Assembly: GCF_009905545.1 (NCBI RefSeq)
Contig: NZ_JAAALB010000002.1
Location: forward strand, 62,001 to 126,000
Source of the DNA: Cellulophaga sp. BC115SP
GTDB taxonomy: Bacteria > Bacteroidota > Bacteroidia > Cytophagales > Spirosomataceae
Direction of reading: 5' to 3'
Length of the DNA: 64,000 nt
Shown here one piece after another: positions 27,251-35,126 of the stretch. A program made the position numbers and the translations under genes. Positions within the stretch are counted from its first letter, which is position 1; each line of letters begins with the position of its first letter. The notes under the pieces were generated by a model that had not been told where the DNA came from, did not search any database, and saw only the letters and a program-made list of their open reading frames with translations.

Positions 27251-27488
27251 GTTTTTATAAATACTTAAAATTTTATGTGGCGAAATTAGCTAAAACAGAA
27301 TATTTTGTAATTGTTTTTATCTGTAAGGCAATATTTTGTATCTCAACGGCAAAAGTTATTTTAGGTGATTTTCTGCCTATATTTCCATTAGTTTTGAATA
27401 CTGTACACAAACCTAGAAATATCGAGATTTCATAAAATAAGCTCTACATTTACAGAAAAATCATTTTATAAACAATTTTCAAAATTAT

Positions 27489-28205
27489 ATGTCTTTACAA
27501 AACCAAACTATCCTAATCACGGGTGCCAGCCGTGGCATAGGCAAAGCTTTGGCAATTACTTTAGCCAAAGATGGTGCAAACCTGAGTTTAGTTGCACGCA
27601 ATCAACAAGAATTATTAGCAGTAAAACAAGAGGCTGAATCATTAGGTGCTCAAGTAGCGATTTTCGCAGGGAGTGTTTCAGACGAAGATTTTGTCAAAAG
27701 TGTAGTTGCTGAAACATCTGAAAAATTTGGTAAAATTGATGCTTTGGTCAACAATGCAGGATTTGGAGTATTCAAACAAGCAACCGAAATAAGCACTTCA
27801 GAATGGGATTCTATTTTTGAAACGAATGTAAAAGGGACATTTTTGTTCTGTCGTGAAACCGTGCCTTTGATGAAAAATGCAGGAAAAGGACATATCATCA
27901 ATATCGCCTCGGATGTTGCCAAACGAGTGTTTGATGGAGGATCCTTGTATTGTGCTTCCAAATATGCCCAAGATGCTTTTTCGATGGCATTGAGAAAAGA
28001 AATAAGAAAGGATAAAATCAAAGTTTCTGTGGTGTATTCTGGGGTAGTAGACACACATTTCCACAAAAGAGAAGAAGGAGATCCTTATCAAGCCAAATAC
28101 CTTTCGTCAAAAGATATGGCAAATACTATCTATTTTATTCTGGCAGCACCCGAACATGTGGTGATTGATGAATTAATGATTCATCCTATTTCGCAGGAAT
28201 ATTAG
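27489..28205 (+). CDS. short-chain dehydrogenase/reductase
   Basis: Cytosolic NAD(P)-dependent oxidoreductase of the classical SDR family, 238 residues. Cofactor motif TGASRGIG (about 10-17), NNAGFGV (about 87-93), catalytic Ser-Tyr-Lys with NIASDVAKRV and YCASKYAQ. RNQ after the second strand suggests NADP preference. The downstream end reaches copy C of the terminator element. The substrate cannot be deduced. Confidence 0.88.
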   Translation: MSLQNQTILITGASRGIGKALAITLAKDGANLSLVARNQQELLAVKQEAESLGAQVAIFAGSVSDEDFVKSVVAETSEKFGKIDALVNNAGFGVFKQATEISTSEWDSIFETNVKGTFLFCRETVPLMKNAGKGHIINIASDVAKRVFDGGSLYCASKYAQDAFSMALRKEIRKDKIKVSVVYSGVVDTHFHKREEGDPYQAKYLSSKDMANTIYFILAAPEHVVIDELMIHPISQEY

Positions 28206-28217
28206 TATTTGGATAAA

Positions 28218-28428
28218 CATGGGCCATCCCGAATATTCAGATTGGGGTTATTCTCTAAGTTTTCATCAAAAAAGCGGTCGAACAATATTTTCCGACCGCT
28301 TTTTTGATGAAATTCTGACAGATTTTAATCAGCTTAAGACGCAATCATTGCGTCTCTACTGCCAGAATACAAATTTTAAATTAATCACTCATTCAATGGC
28401 TCAATCACTAAATTAGGGATGACTCATG
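28218..28428 (-). repeat. MITE-like terminator element, copy C
   Basis: 211-bp copy, inverted relative to A and B. Left end CATGGGCCATCCCGAATATT (28218-28237), right end AAATTAGGGATGACTCATG (28410-28428), so both terminal inverted repeats are present. It includes AGACGCAATCATTGCGTCT (28337-28355) and the terminator hairpin. The element is flanked by TAAA on both sides (28214-28217 and 28429-28432), a possible but very short target duplication. It separates the convergent SDR and flavin-reductase genes. Confidence 0.85.
28263..28310. terminator. bidirectional intrinsic terminator in element copy C
   Basis: Perfect 18-bp stem TCATCAAAAAAGCGGTCG (28263-28280) / CGACCGCTTTTTTGATGA (28293-28310). 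Confidence 0.85.
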
Positions 28429-28488
28429 TAAATTATTCTTGGATACAAATGTCTTAGCTCAAGTCATAAAGCCTAAGGCAAATATTTT

Positions 28489-29325
28489 CTATTCCAATCC
28501 TAAAATCACTGCCCAAGCATCTCGAATTTTGTTTTGGTCGAGAAGCGTCTTAGCTAAAGTCAAACTAGGTTTTGCTTCAAGATTTAAAAGATAGGTTTTG
28601 CTATCCTCTTCAGACGGGAGATTACTCTCGTTTCCTAATTTACCTAAATCATTACCGTCAAAAAGTTCTGAATTTTTAACAAACTCAGGAATACTATCCA
28701 CGCCAACTCCTAAATGCACATTAGGCTTTGGCACTTCAAACATCACTTCAGGCGTGATGCGAGCGTACCAATCTGCTCCCATACGAGCAACCCAGTCGGT
28801 CTTAAGCTGGTCAATTTTTCCATGCTCATCCAATAGATTTTCTGCTATATGAGCCATCACTATTTCACAAATAGCAATGTTTGAGGTCCAATAAGATTTT
28901 ATTTCTAATATCTTACATTCAAACTGAACTGGCGCTTCTTTGACTCTTGGAGGCTTTACTAAAACAGATGCTTGTTCGGTAAAACCAGCCTTCACAAACT
29001 CGTTGGTTCCTTTGGGAAACTCACAGCTTGACAAGGACATTTGCTGCACCATGGCATAATCCACCAAATTGATTACGACTTCTGGAAAAGCCTCAATATT
29101 TTCGGTTGTATTCTTCTTCGAATTGTCACGACCTCTATTATTGGGAGAAAAAACCAATAAGGGTGGGTCGATACCTACGATATTAAAAAAACTAAAAGGG
29201 CTTAAATTGACATTTCCATCGGCATCGACCGTAGAGGCAAAAGCGATTGGTCGAGGAGCAATGGATGTAGTCATATACGAGTAAAATACTCGCGCCGCCA
29301 TATCTTTAGGGTTGAGAGATAGCAT
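28489..29325 (-). CDS. flavin reductase-like (FMN-binding split-barrel) protein
   Basis: Predicted flavin-binding protein of 278 residues from the flavin-reductase-like split-barrel family. Early motifs SYMTTSIAPRPIAFASTVDA and NLSPFSFFNIVGIDPPLLVFS form the FMN pocket; NTTENIEAFPEVVINLV and SCEFPKGTNEFVKAG follow. It is the last gene of the phenylalanine/tyrosine cluster, 108 bases after fahA. The family often sits next to homogentisate-pathway genes in Bacteroidota, but its reaction in the pathway is not established. It could supply or oxidise reduced flavin, or act directly on an intermediate. Confidence 0.82.
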   Translation of the reverse strand: MLSLNPKDMAARVFYSYMTTSIAPRPIAFASTVDADGNVNLSPFSFFNIVGIDPPLLVFSPNNRGRDNSKKNTTENIEAFPEVVINLVDYAMVQQMSLSSCEFPKGTNEFVKAGFTEQASVLVKPPRVKEAPVQFECKILEIKSYWTSNIAICEIVMAHIAENLLDEHGKIDQLKTDWVARMGADWYARITPEVMFEVPKPNVHLGVGVDSIPEFVKNSELFDGNDLGKLGNESNLPSEEDSKTYLLNLEAKPSLTLAKTLLDQNKIRDAWAVILGLE

Positions 29326-29433
29326 AAGTATGAATGCTGAATTTTGAGTCGTGAATTATGAATATTTTCGAATTTATCAGGCTTTAAACCAATATTTTCT
29401 AATGAAAGAACAGCAATGGCGATGTTAAAAGTT

Positions 29434-30702
29434 TTATTTAGCAGGTAAAACTTTATTGTGCAAATTTCCAAACCCCACTCGTATCCCATTTTTTTCGGCC
29501 CAGCCTTTGATCACTACCGAATCGTAATCTTGTAAAAATATACGACTGTCACCATTGGTTAATGTTAATGCTTTTTTACCATTTTCTGTAATTTCTAATA
29601 AACAACCATAACTTCCCAATTCTGGACCAGAGATAGTGCCCGACGCCAGCAAGTCTCCTGTGTTGAGATTACAGCCATTGACGGTATGATGCGCTATTTG
29701 TTGCGCCACATTCCAATACATGTGTTTAAAATTAGTTTGTGTCACAACAGTAGGTTGAGCATCTTCTGGTTTTATTTCAACAGATAAATGAATATCAAAA
29801 TTTCGCTCACCACTTGTCTTCAAATAATCTAATACTGCTGGATCTTGTACAGGGCTTTCAACTCTAAAATACTGCAAAGCTTCAAGGGTAACCACCCAAG
29901 GAGAAATTGCAGAAAAAAAGTTTTTCCCTAAAAATGGGCCTAGTGGCTGGTATTCCCAACGTTGTATATCACGGGCAGACCAATCATTGAAAAGTACAAA
30001 ACCAAAGATATGTTCTTCAGCATTTTTTGCAGTAATTCTTTCTCCTAGTTCTGACGGTTTCCCGATGATAGTAGCCATTTCCAACTCAAAATCTAATGCT
30101 TGAGTTGGACTAAATTTGGGAATAGGATTATCTGGCGTGCTGAGTTCTTTATCGATAATTTGACCGCAAGGACGATAAAAATCCATACCCGATAACTGAA
30201 TTGAAGAGGCTCGACCATGGTAACCTACGGGCAAATGTCTCCAATTGGGAAATAGCGCTTTGGCAGGGTCTCTGAATAATTTCCCAGCATTTTGGGCATG
30301 CTCCAAACTAGAGTAAAAATCGGTATAATCACCTATCAGAAAAGGAAAATGCATGGTCGCATCCACTTGCAGTGTGAGTCCCTCCTCCTCTATCGCCTCT
30401 CTTTCTGTAGTAGCTTGTGACAGCAAAAACTGTAGTCTTCCTCGAAGCTCTCTTACCGCCTCATTACCCAATGCCATAAACGAATTCAGGACAGGCTCTT
30501 GAAGTGTTTCGAGTTCAAAACTCAACCCATCTAAAGCACCCTCGGATACCAAAAAATGTAAATCAAGGATATATTCACCTATGGCTACTCCAATTCTTGG
30601 AAAAGGCGTGTTTTGTGTTGAAAAGACCCCAAAAGGTAAATTATGAATACTAAAATCTGAATCGGCAGGTATATCTAGCCAAGTTGGAATGGTTTGCATC
30701 AT
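29434..30702 (-). CDS. fahA: fumarylacetoacetase
   Basis: Last step of tyrosine degradation: hydrolysis of 4-fumarylacetoacetate to fumarate and acetoacetate in the cytosol. The 422-residue length matches the family. The N-terminal SH3-like domain covers about 1-120 and the FAH domain about 125-415. Metal and active-site segments seen: DYTDFYSSLEHAQNAG, ALDFELEMATIIG, FNDWSARDIQRWEYQPLGPF and SGTISGPELGSYGCLLE. It lies in the same-strand cluster with hpd, phhA and hmgA, downstream of the MarR regulator. Confidence 0.96.
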   Translation of the reverse strand: MMQTIPTWLDIPADSDFSIHNLPFGVFSTQNTPFPRIGVAIGEYILDLHFLVSEGALDGLSFELETLQEPVLNSFMALGNEAVRELRGRLQFLLSQATTEREAIEEEGLTLQVDATMHFPFLIGDYTDFYSSLEHAQNAGKLFRDPAKALFPNWRHLPVGYHGRASSIQLSGMDFYRPCGQIIDKELSTPDNPIPKFSPTQALDFELEMATIIGKPSELGERITAKNAEEHIFGFVLFNDWSARDIQRWEYQPLGPFLGKNFFSAISPWVVTLEALQYFRVESPVQDPAVLDYLKTSGERNFDIHLSVEIKPEDAQPTVVTQTNFKHMYWNVAQQIAHHTVNGCNLNTGDLLASGTISGPELGSYGCLLEITENGKKALTLTNGDSRIFLQDYDSVVIKGWAEKNGIRVGFGNLHNKVLPAK

Positions 30703-30925
30703 TAGTTTGGATGAAATTAAGAGGTCAGTAAAATAGGAAAAGGCAGTTCAACATTTGTGCGCAAATACTCTACAGAGATTACGCACAAACATAACTACCT
30801 GAAAGTCAAAAGAATTGAAGAGAATTCCAAATCTTCTGAACAGAACATTTTACTTAAACCGCAAACCACCATGAAAAAAGGGTTTACTGATAACGATTGG
30901 GCTTGTAGGAGATGTTTCTCGATAA

Positions 30926-31372
30926 TTAACCAGTTATGTTGTTATAAATAGAATCAAGGATACGAACAAAAGTTTGATAGTCATTTTCAGACAAATCGCC
31001 CCAACCTTTGCGCCTGACTTCGGCTACGATTGGAAAAGCATCATGAAATTTCTTTTCGCCATCTGCTGTCAAACTAATGTTGAATCGCCGCCTGTCATTT
31101 TCTGCCATAGAACGCTCTGCTAAGCCTTTTTTTACTAGAAGGTCAATAATTCTAGTAACAGTAGGGGCATCTTTTACCGTCATTTCGGCTAATTCGTTTT
31201 GGCTAATGCCATTCTTTTGACTTCTATAAATATGGTCCAACAAAACCCATTGGTCAACCGTAATATCAAGCTGGGCATCGTCTAGTTTTTTCTGTAGACT
31301 CTGCCGTATTTTTTTCATGGTGGTATCTATTTTGAAGAAATACGCACGTGAGTCACTTGGATTGGTAGTCAT
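30926..31372 (-). CDS. MarR family transcriptional regulator
   Basis: Winged-helix dimeric regulator of 148 residues. HTH region ITVDQWVLLDHIYRSQKNG, then ISQNELAEMTVKDAPTVTRI, and the wing GLAERSMAENDRRRFNISLT with the family DxR signature (ENDRRR). It is inside the phenylalanine/tyrosine cluster between hpd and fahA and has its own promoter-like box (31452-31459) and an inverted repeat (31418-31445) overlapping the expected start, so it is probably autoregulated. By context the ligand would be an aromatic catabolite such as homogentisate or 4-hydroxyphenylpyruvate. Confidence 0.9.
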   Translation of the reverse strand: MTTNPSDSRAYFFKIDTTMKKIRQSLQKKLDDAQLDITVDQWVLLDHIYRSQKNGISQNELAEMTVKDAPTVTRIIDLLVKKGLAERSMAENDRRRFNISLTADGEKKFHDAFPIVAEVRRKGWGDLSENDYQTFVRILDSIYNNITG

Positions 31373-31417
31373 ATCAGAAAAAGGTATATATGAGTATTGA
31401 GATAGTTTGTTATGTGC

Positions 31418-31445
31418 AACAGTTGTATTTGTTAAAACAACTGTT
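31418..31445. promoter_or_regulatory. inverted repeat at the marR promoter, candidate operator
   Basis: AACAGTTGT (31418-31426) / ACAACTGTT (31437-31445), a perfect 9-bp inverted repeat with a 10-base spacer. It begins seven bases downstream of the -7 box, where a bound repressor would block transcription start. Confidence 0.5.
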
Positions 31446-31451
31446 AGTGTT

Positions 31452-31459
31452 CAAATATA
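31452..31459 (-). promoter_or_regulatory. -7 box of the marR gene
   Basis: CAAATATA forward, TATATTTG on the coding strand, an exact TAnnTTTG, 80 bases before the ATG at 31372. The nearest TTG (31482-31484) gives a 22-base spacer. Confidence 0.5.
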
Positions 31460-31514
31460 ATAGAAAATCTCAATAACCTACCAACGCTTTTCTAATAAAC
31501 CACCAATCTATTGA

Positions 31515-32645
31515 TTAAAGGGTACCTCTCAATGCTTGTTCTCTTTCAATTGCTTCAAAAAGTGCTTTAAAATTTCCTTTTCCGAAGGATTTGGCACCTT
31601 TTCTTTGGATAATTTCAAAAAACACCGTAGGTCTTGAAACTACGGGCTTCGTGAAAATTTGTAACAAATAGCCTTCTTCATCTCTATCTACCAAGATATT
31701 AAGGGTACGAAGCGACTCAATTTCTTCGTCTATTTGCCCAACTCTTTCGAGTAAAGAATCATAGTAATTTGAAGGGACTTGTAGAAACTCTACGCCTCTT
31801 GCCATCATTCCTTGTACCGTTTCAAGGATATTATCGGTTGCCACAGCGATATGCTGCACACCAGAGCCTCCGTAAAAATCAAGATATTCTTCTACTTGTG
31901 ATTTTTTCTTTCCTTCGGCGGGTTCATTAATCGGGAATTTGATTCTACCATTACCATTCGACATTACTTTGCTCATCAAAGCCGTATATTCTGTCGAAAT
32001 ATCTTTATCGTCAAAAGACACCATTTGAGAAAAGCCCATTACTTTTTCGTAAAAAGCAGTCCAAGTATTCATTTCGTTCCAGCCCACATTGCCAACCATG
32101 TGATCTACATATTTCAAACCTAAGTCTGATGGTTGATAGCTCGGGTTCCAAGCAACAAAGTTCGGCAAGAAAATTCCTTGATAGGCTTTTCTTTCCAAAA
32201 ATACATGGATGGTATCGCCATAAGTTTTGATAGCAGAACGAACCACAGAGCCATTTTTATCAGACTCTTCTCTTGGTTCAAAAACAGGTACAGCTCCACG
32301 TTTGGTAGTTTCTTCAAAAGCACTTCGTGCATCATCGACCCACAAAGCAACGGCTTTAACACCATCACCATGTACATCGATATGACGACCGATTTCGGTA
32401 TTCGCTACCAATGGCGTAGTAAGCACCAAACGAATCTTATCTTGCACCAATACGTAGCTTTCACGATCTTTCAAACCAGTGCTCAAACCTGCATAAGCCA
32501 ATGGTTGAAACCCAAAAGCCGTTTGAAAATAATGTGCCGATTGACGAGCATTGCCCACATACATTTCGATGTAATCAGTGCCATTAAGTGGCAAAAAGTC
32601 GTTAGTTGCCATAGCTGGCACAAGGGTATTTTCAGATACTAGCAT
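31515..32645 (-). CDS. hpd: 4-hydroxyphenylpyruvate dioxygenase
   Basis: Non-haem Fe(II) oxygenase turning 4-hydroxyphenylpyruvate into homogentisate, with decarboxylation, ring hydroxylation and side-chain shift. It has 376 residues in two glyoxalase-like halves. The iron ligands are His182 (KYVDHMVGNV), His265 (SGVQHIAVAT) and Glu344 (TVFFEIIQRKG). The C-terminal GKGNFKALFEAIEREQ is the conserved gate helix. The ATG at 32645 overlaps the end of phhA by 14 bases; an in-frame ATG at 32612 (MATNDFLPLNG) would remove the overlap and is equally possible. Confidence 0.96.
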   Translation of the reverse strand: MLVSENTLVPAMATNDFLPLNGTDYIEMYVGNARQSAHYFQTAFGFQPLAYAGLSTGLKDRESYVLVQDKIRLVLTTPLVANTEIGRHIDVHGDGVKAVALWVDDARSAFEETTKRGAVPVFEPREESDKNGSVVRSAIKTYGDTIHVFLERKAYQGIFLPNFVAWNPSYQPSDLGLKYVDHMVGNVGWNEMNTWTAFYEKVMGFSQMVSFDDKDISTEYTALMSKVMSNGNGRIKFPINEPAEGKKKSQVEEYLDFYGGSGVQHIAVATDNILETVQGMMARGVEFLQVPSNYYDSLLERVGQIDEEIESLRTLNILVDRDEEGYLLQIFTKPVVSRPTVFFEIIQRKGAKSFGKGNFKALFEAIEREQALRGTL

Positions 32646-33444
32646 AATGTTGTCCGATTTCTGAGTCGTGAAAAGTAAAAGTATTTTTCTTATGTTTTAG
32701 AGTCATTCTTTTCTCTAATTCTTGCTCAATGAAGGGAATAGAGTGGAATAAATCTTCGTAGGAGTCAATCACAAAGTATTGAGCTTGGTAATGGTCTTTG
32801 ATATACGGAGTATCAAAAATCTTGACAACATCGTAGGGAATCCTATCTACCGTGTCAGCTTGGAGCGAATACACGCTTTCGCCAGAAGATGACAGGATTC
32901 CTGCTCCATAAATCTTTAGTTCTCCATCTTCTCTAATTAAGCCAAACTCTATGGTGTACCAATACAACCTAGCGATGTATTCGACTGCCTCTTCATCATC
33001 TACAAATCGTAAGGCTATTCGAGCCAGTTCTTCTAAAAAATGGCAAATTGAAGGATTTGAAAGTAAAGGTACATGACCAAAAATATCATGAAACATATCT
33101 GGTTCTTCCAAATAATCTAGCTGCTCACGTTTGCGAAGCCAAGTCGAAGCACAAAAGTTTTTGGCTTGCATTAATTCAAAAAATGGTCGGTTTGCAATCA
33201 GCCCTGGCACCACATGAATCTGCCAACCCGTATATCCACGCAACAGTACATTGGTTTCAGCATAGTTAGGAATTTTCTCCGCCGAAAACTGCACACGTTC
33301 TAAGCCCGCAAGATATTCTTTACTCGCTAACTTGGGCAGCTGTGCCATTTGTCGTTCAAAAAGAATTTTCCAAACTTCTCTATCATCCGATGTATAGGAT
33401 TCATAGTCTTGCGACATCGAAAAAGGTTTAAAATCGTATTCCAT
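32632..33444 (-). CDS. phhA: phenylalanine 4-monooxygenase
   Basis: Pterin-dependent, iron-containing aromatic amino acid hydroxylase converting phenylalanine to tyrosine. The 270-residue form is just the catalytic domain, without the regulatory ACT domain of animal enzymes, as is normal in bacteria. Iron ligands are His119 and His124 (FHDIFGHVPLL) and Glu166 (YWYTIEFGLI). The gene starts nine bases from a 9.7-copy 7-bp tandem repeat, so its leader is repeat-derived. No pterin dehydratase (phhB) is in the window. Confidence 0.95.
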   Translation of the reverse strand: MEYDFKPFSMSQDYESYTSDDREVWKILFERQMAQLPKLASKEYLAGLERVQFSAEKIPNYAETNVLLRGYTGWQIHVVPGLIANRPFFELMQAKNFCASTWLRKREQLDYLEEPDMFHDIFGHVPLLSNPSICHFLEELARIALRFVDDEEAVEYIARLYWYTIEFGLIREDGELKIYGAGILSSSGESVYSLQADTVDRIPYDVVKIFDTPYIKDHYQAQYFVIDSYEDLFHSIPFIEQELEKRMTLKHKKNTFTFHDSEIGQHYASI

Positions 33445-33453
33445 TTTCTTTAT

Positions 33454-33521
33454 GAGTTGTGAGTTGTGAGTTGTGAGTTGTGAGTTGTGAGTTGTGAGTT
33501 GTGAGTTGTGAGTTGTGAGTT
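33454..33521. repeat. heptanucleotide tandem repeat at the phhA start
   Basis: GAGTTGT (CTCACAA-type on the coding strand) repeated 9.7 times without error. It ends nine bases before the phhA start codon, where a ribosome would sit. Nearby 33598-33619 carries the complementary TTCACAACTCACAATTC, so the leader can fold. Confidence 0.95.
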
Positions 33522-33626
33522 AGGGAAATTTGTTTTTGTGAGGAGACAGTTCCTTTTTGCTTCTATTTTTTCCGTTTTGTGAATACCTTATTACATTCAT
33601 CATTCACAACTCACAATTCTACATTA

Positions 33627-34787
33627 TTATTTTTCAAGCCATGATTGGTAGTATTTCCCATCATCAATTTTCATGGCAGCCTCGGTCAACATCAAAGGCC
33701 TGAAGGTATCTACCATCACAGCCAACTCGTGGGTTTCGGTTTTACCAATACTGCGTTCCATTGCTCCTGGATGTGGTCCATGTGGGATACCACCAGGATG
33801 AAGCGAAATATGTCCTTGAGCAATATCATTACGACTCATAAAATCGCCATCTACATAATACAACACTTCGTCGGAGTCGATATTGGAATGATTATAAGGT
33901 GCTGGAATACCCTTTGGATGATAGTCATACAACCTCGGACAAAACGAACAAACCACAAAAGCATCGGTATGGAAGGTTTGATGCACTGGCGGTGGTTGGT
34001 GAATACGCCCTGTAATCGGTTCAAAATTATGAATCGAAAAGCCCCATGGATAGTTATAACCATCCCAGCCTGTCACATCAAAGGGATGCGCAGCATATAC
34101 CACTGAATGTAACGTTTGCTGCTTTTTGATTTTTATCAAAAAATCACCCGTTTCGTTATGAGTTTCGAGTTGTTGAGGCAACTTGTAATCCCTTTCGCAA
34201 AAAGGCGAATGTTCCATCATTTGCCCAAAATGATTACGGTATCTTTTGGGAGTATAAATTGGATGAAATGATTCCACAAAAAACAGACGGTTATCTGCCG
34301 TGTCAAAATCAATCTGGTAAATCATCCCTCTTGGAATCACGAGATAATCGCCATACTCAAAAGGGATATTTCCCATCATGGTGCGCAAAGTCCCCTTCCC
34401 TTTATGAATAAATAAAAGTTCGTCTGCGTCTGCATTTTTATAATAGTAAGTGCGAAGTGATTGCTGTGGAGCCGCCACACCAATATGCAAATCATTGTTG
34501 ACCATCAAGGTAACTCTGCTATCCAAAAAATCTTGTGCAGGCGCAACATTGAATCCAATAAGCTTTCGAGAAGCAATGTTTTTATCAACCGCAATTTTAG
34601 GAGCTGTTGAAATACTCTCGAGAATCTCCTTTACCTGCGTCGGACGATGGTGATGATACAACAATGAAGACATTCCATCGAAACCAATCGTTCCGAATAA
34701 TTCTTCGTAAAACAAACCTCCAGTAGGTTTCTCAAACTGAATATGTCTTTTTGAGGGAATATCTCCCAAACGATGATATATTGGCAT
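33627..34787 (-). CDS. hmgA: homogentisate 1,2-dioxygenase
   Basis: Ring-cleaving Fe(II) enzyme making 4-maleylacetoacetate from homogentisate. It has 386 residues, the usual size in Bacteroidota (shorter than the ~440 of animals). Cupin-fold motifs seen: FIHKGKGTLRTMMGNIPFEYGD (shortened), HQTFHTDAFVVCSFCPRL, PYNHSNIDSDEVLYYVDGDF and LHPGGIPHGPHPGAMERS; the last two supply the His/Glu iron ligands. It is the first gene of the reverse-strand aromatic degradation cluster, and its start lies 15 bases from a perfect 30-bp palindrome. Confidence 0.95.
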   Translation of the reverse strand: MPIYHRLGDIPSKRHIQFEKPTGGLFYEELFGTIGFDGMSSLLYHHHRPTQVKEILESISTAPKIAVDKNIASRKLIGFNVAPAQDFLDSRVTLMVNNDLHIGVAAPQQSLRTYYYKNADADELLFIHKGKGTLRTMMGNIPFEYGDYLVIPRGMIYQIDFDTADNRLFFVESFHPIYTPKRYRNHFGQMMEHSPFCERDYKLPQQLETHNETGDFLIKIKKQQTLHSVVYAAHPFDVTGWDGYNYPWGFSIHNFEPITGRIHQPPPVHQTFHTDAFVVCSFCPRLYDYHPKGIPAPYNHSNIDSDEVLYYVDGDFMSRNDIAQGHISLHPGGIPHGPHPGAMERSIGKTETHELAVMVDTFRPLMLTEAAMKIDDGKYYQSWLEK

Positions 34788-34802
34788 GGCTATTATTGTT
34801 TT

Positions 34803-34832
34803 TACTAATATTTGTCATGACAAATATTAGTA
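34803..34832. promoter_or_regulatory. perfect 30-bp palindrome, candidate MarR operator of hmgA
   Basis: TACTAATATTTGTCA (34803-34817) followed directly by its exact complement TGACAAATATTAGTA (34818-34832). No loop and no T-run, so it is not a terminator. It contains AATATTTG, one base off the -7 consensus, in both directions. Position just upstream of the first operon gene and symmetric form fit a dimeric regulator, most simply the MarR protein at 30926-31372. Confidence 0.65.
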
Positions 34833-35126
34833 TGCAATTTTAAAGCTTATATTGATTAATTCCAAGAAAAAATTGATCAAAAATTATTTAGAAAGCTAAA
34901 AATGCATGATGGAAAAATAGTAGAAGTTTGTTTAAGGAGTTTTTTTGATGTTTCCGCAATCAGCAATCCTAAATCTGAAATAACTATAAACAGTCATGTA
35001 GGAGCAAATAGATTTATATTCCCTTAACATTTCTCTAAACTTTGGGCTAAAGTGTAGACCTACCTTTGCTAGCGAAATTCAAAATGAAGGTTGGAAACTC
35101 AACCACATACAAGCATTTAATAATTT
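34833..35126. other. divergent spacer between hmgA and the PhoX-like gene
   Basis: No gene. It contains a promoter for the PhoX-like gene (35042-35068) and a short CAATCAGCAATCCTAAATC stretch of the low-complexity repeat family at about 34969-34990. Confidence 0.5.
35042..35068 (+). promoter_or_regulatory. Bacteroidota-type promoter of the PhoX-like gene
   Basis: TTG (35042-35044), a 16-base spacer, and TACCTTTG (35061-35068), an exact -7 consensus, 58 bases before the ATG at 35127. Confidence 0.5.

Noticed and set aside
30757-30951. A 64-residue forward frame between fahA and marR
   Set aside because: Ends within the marR coding sequence, has no recognisable motif, and lies in a spacer of a reverse-strand operon.
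33454-33521. CRISPR array
   Set aside because: The 7-base repeat has no spacers; it is a simple tandem repeat.
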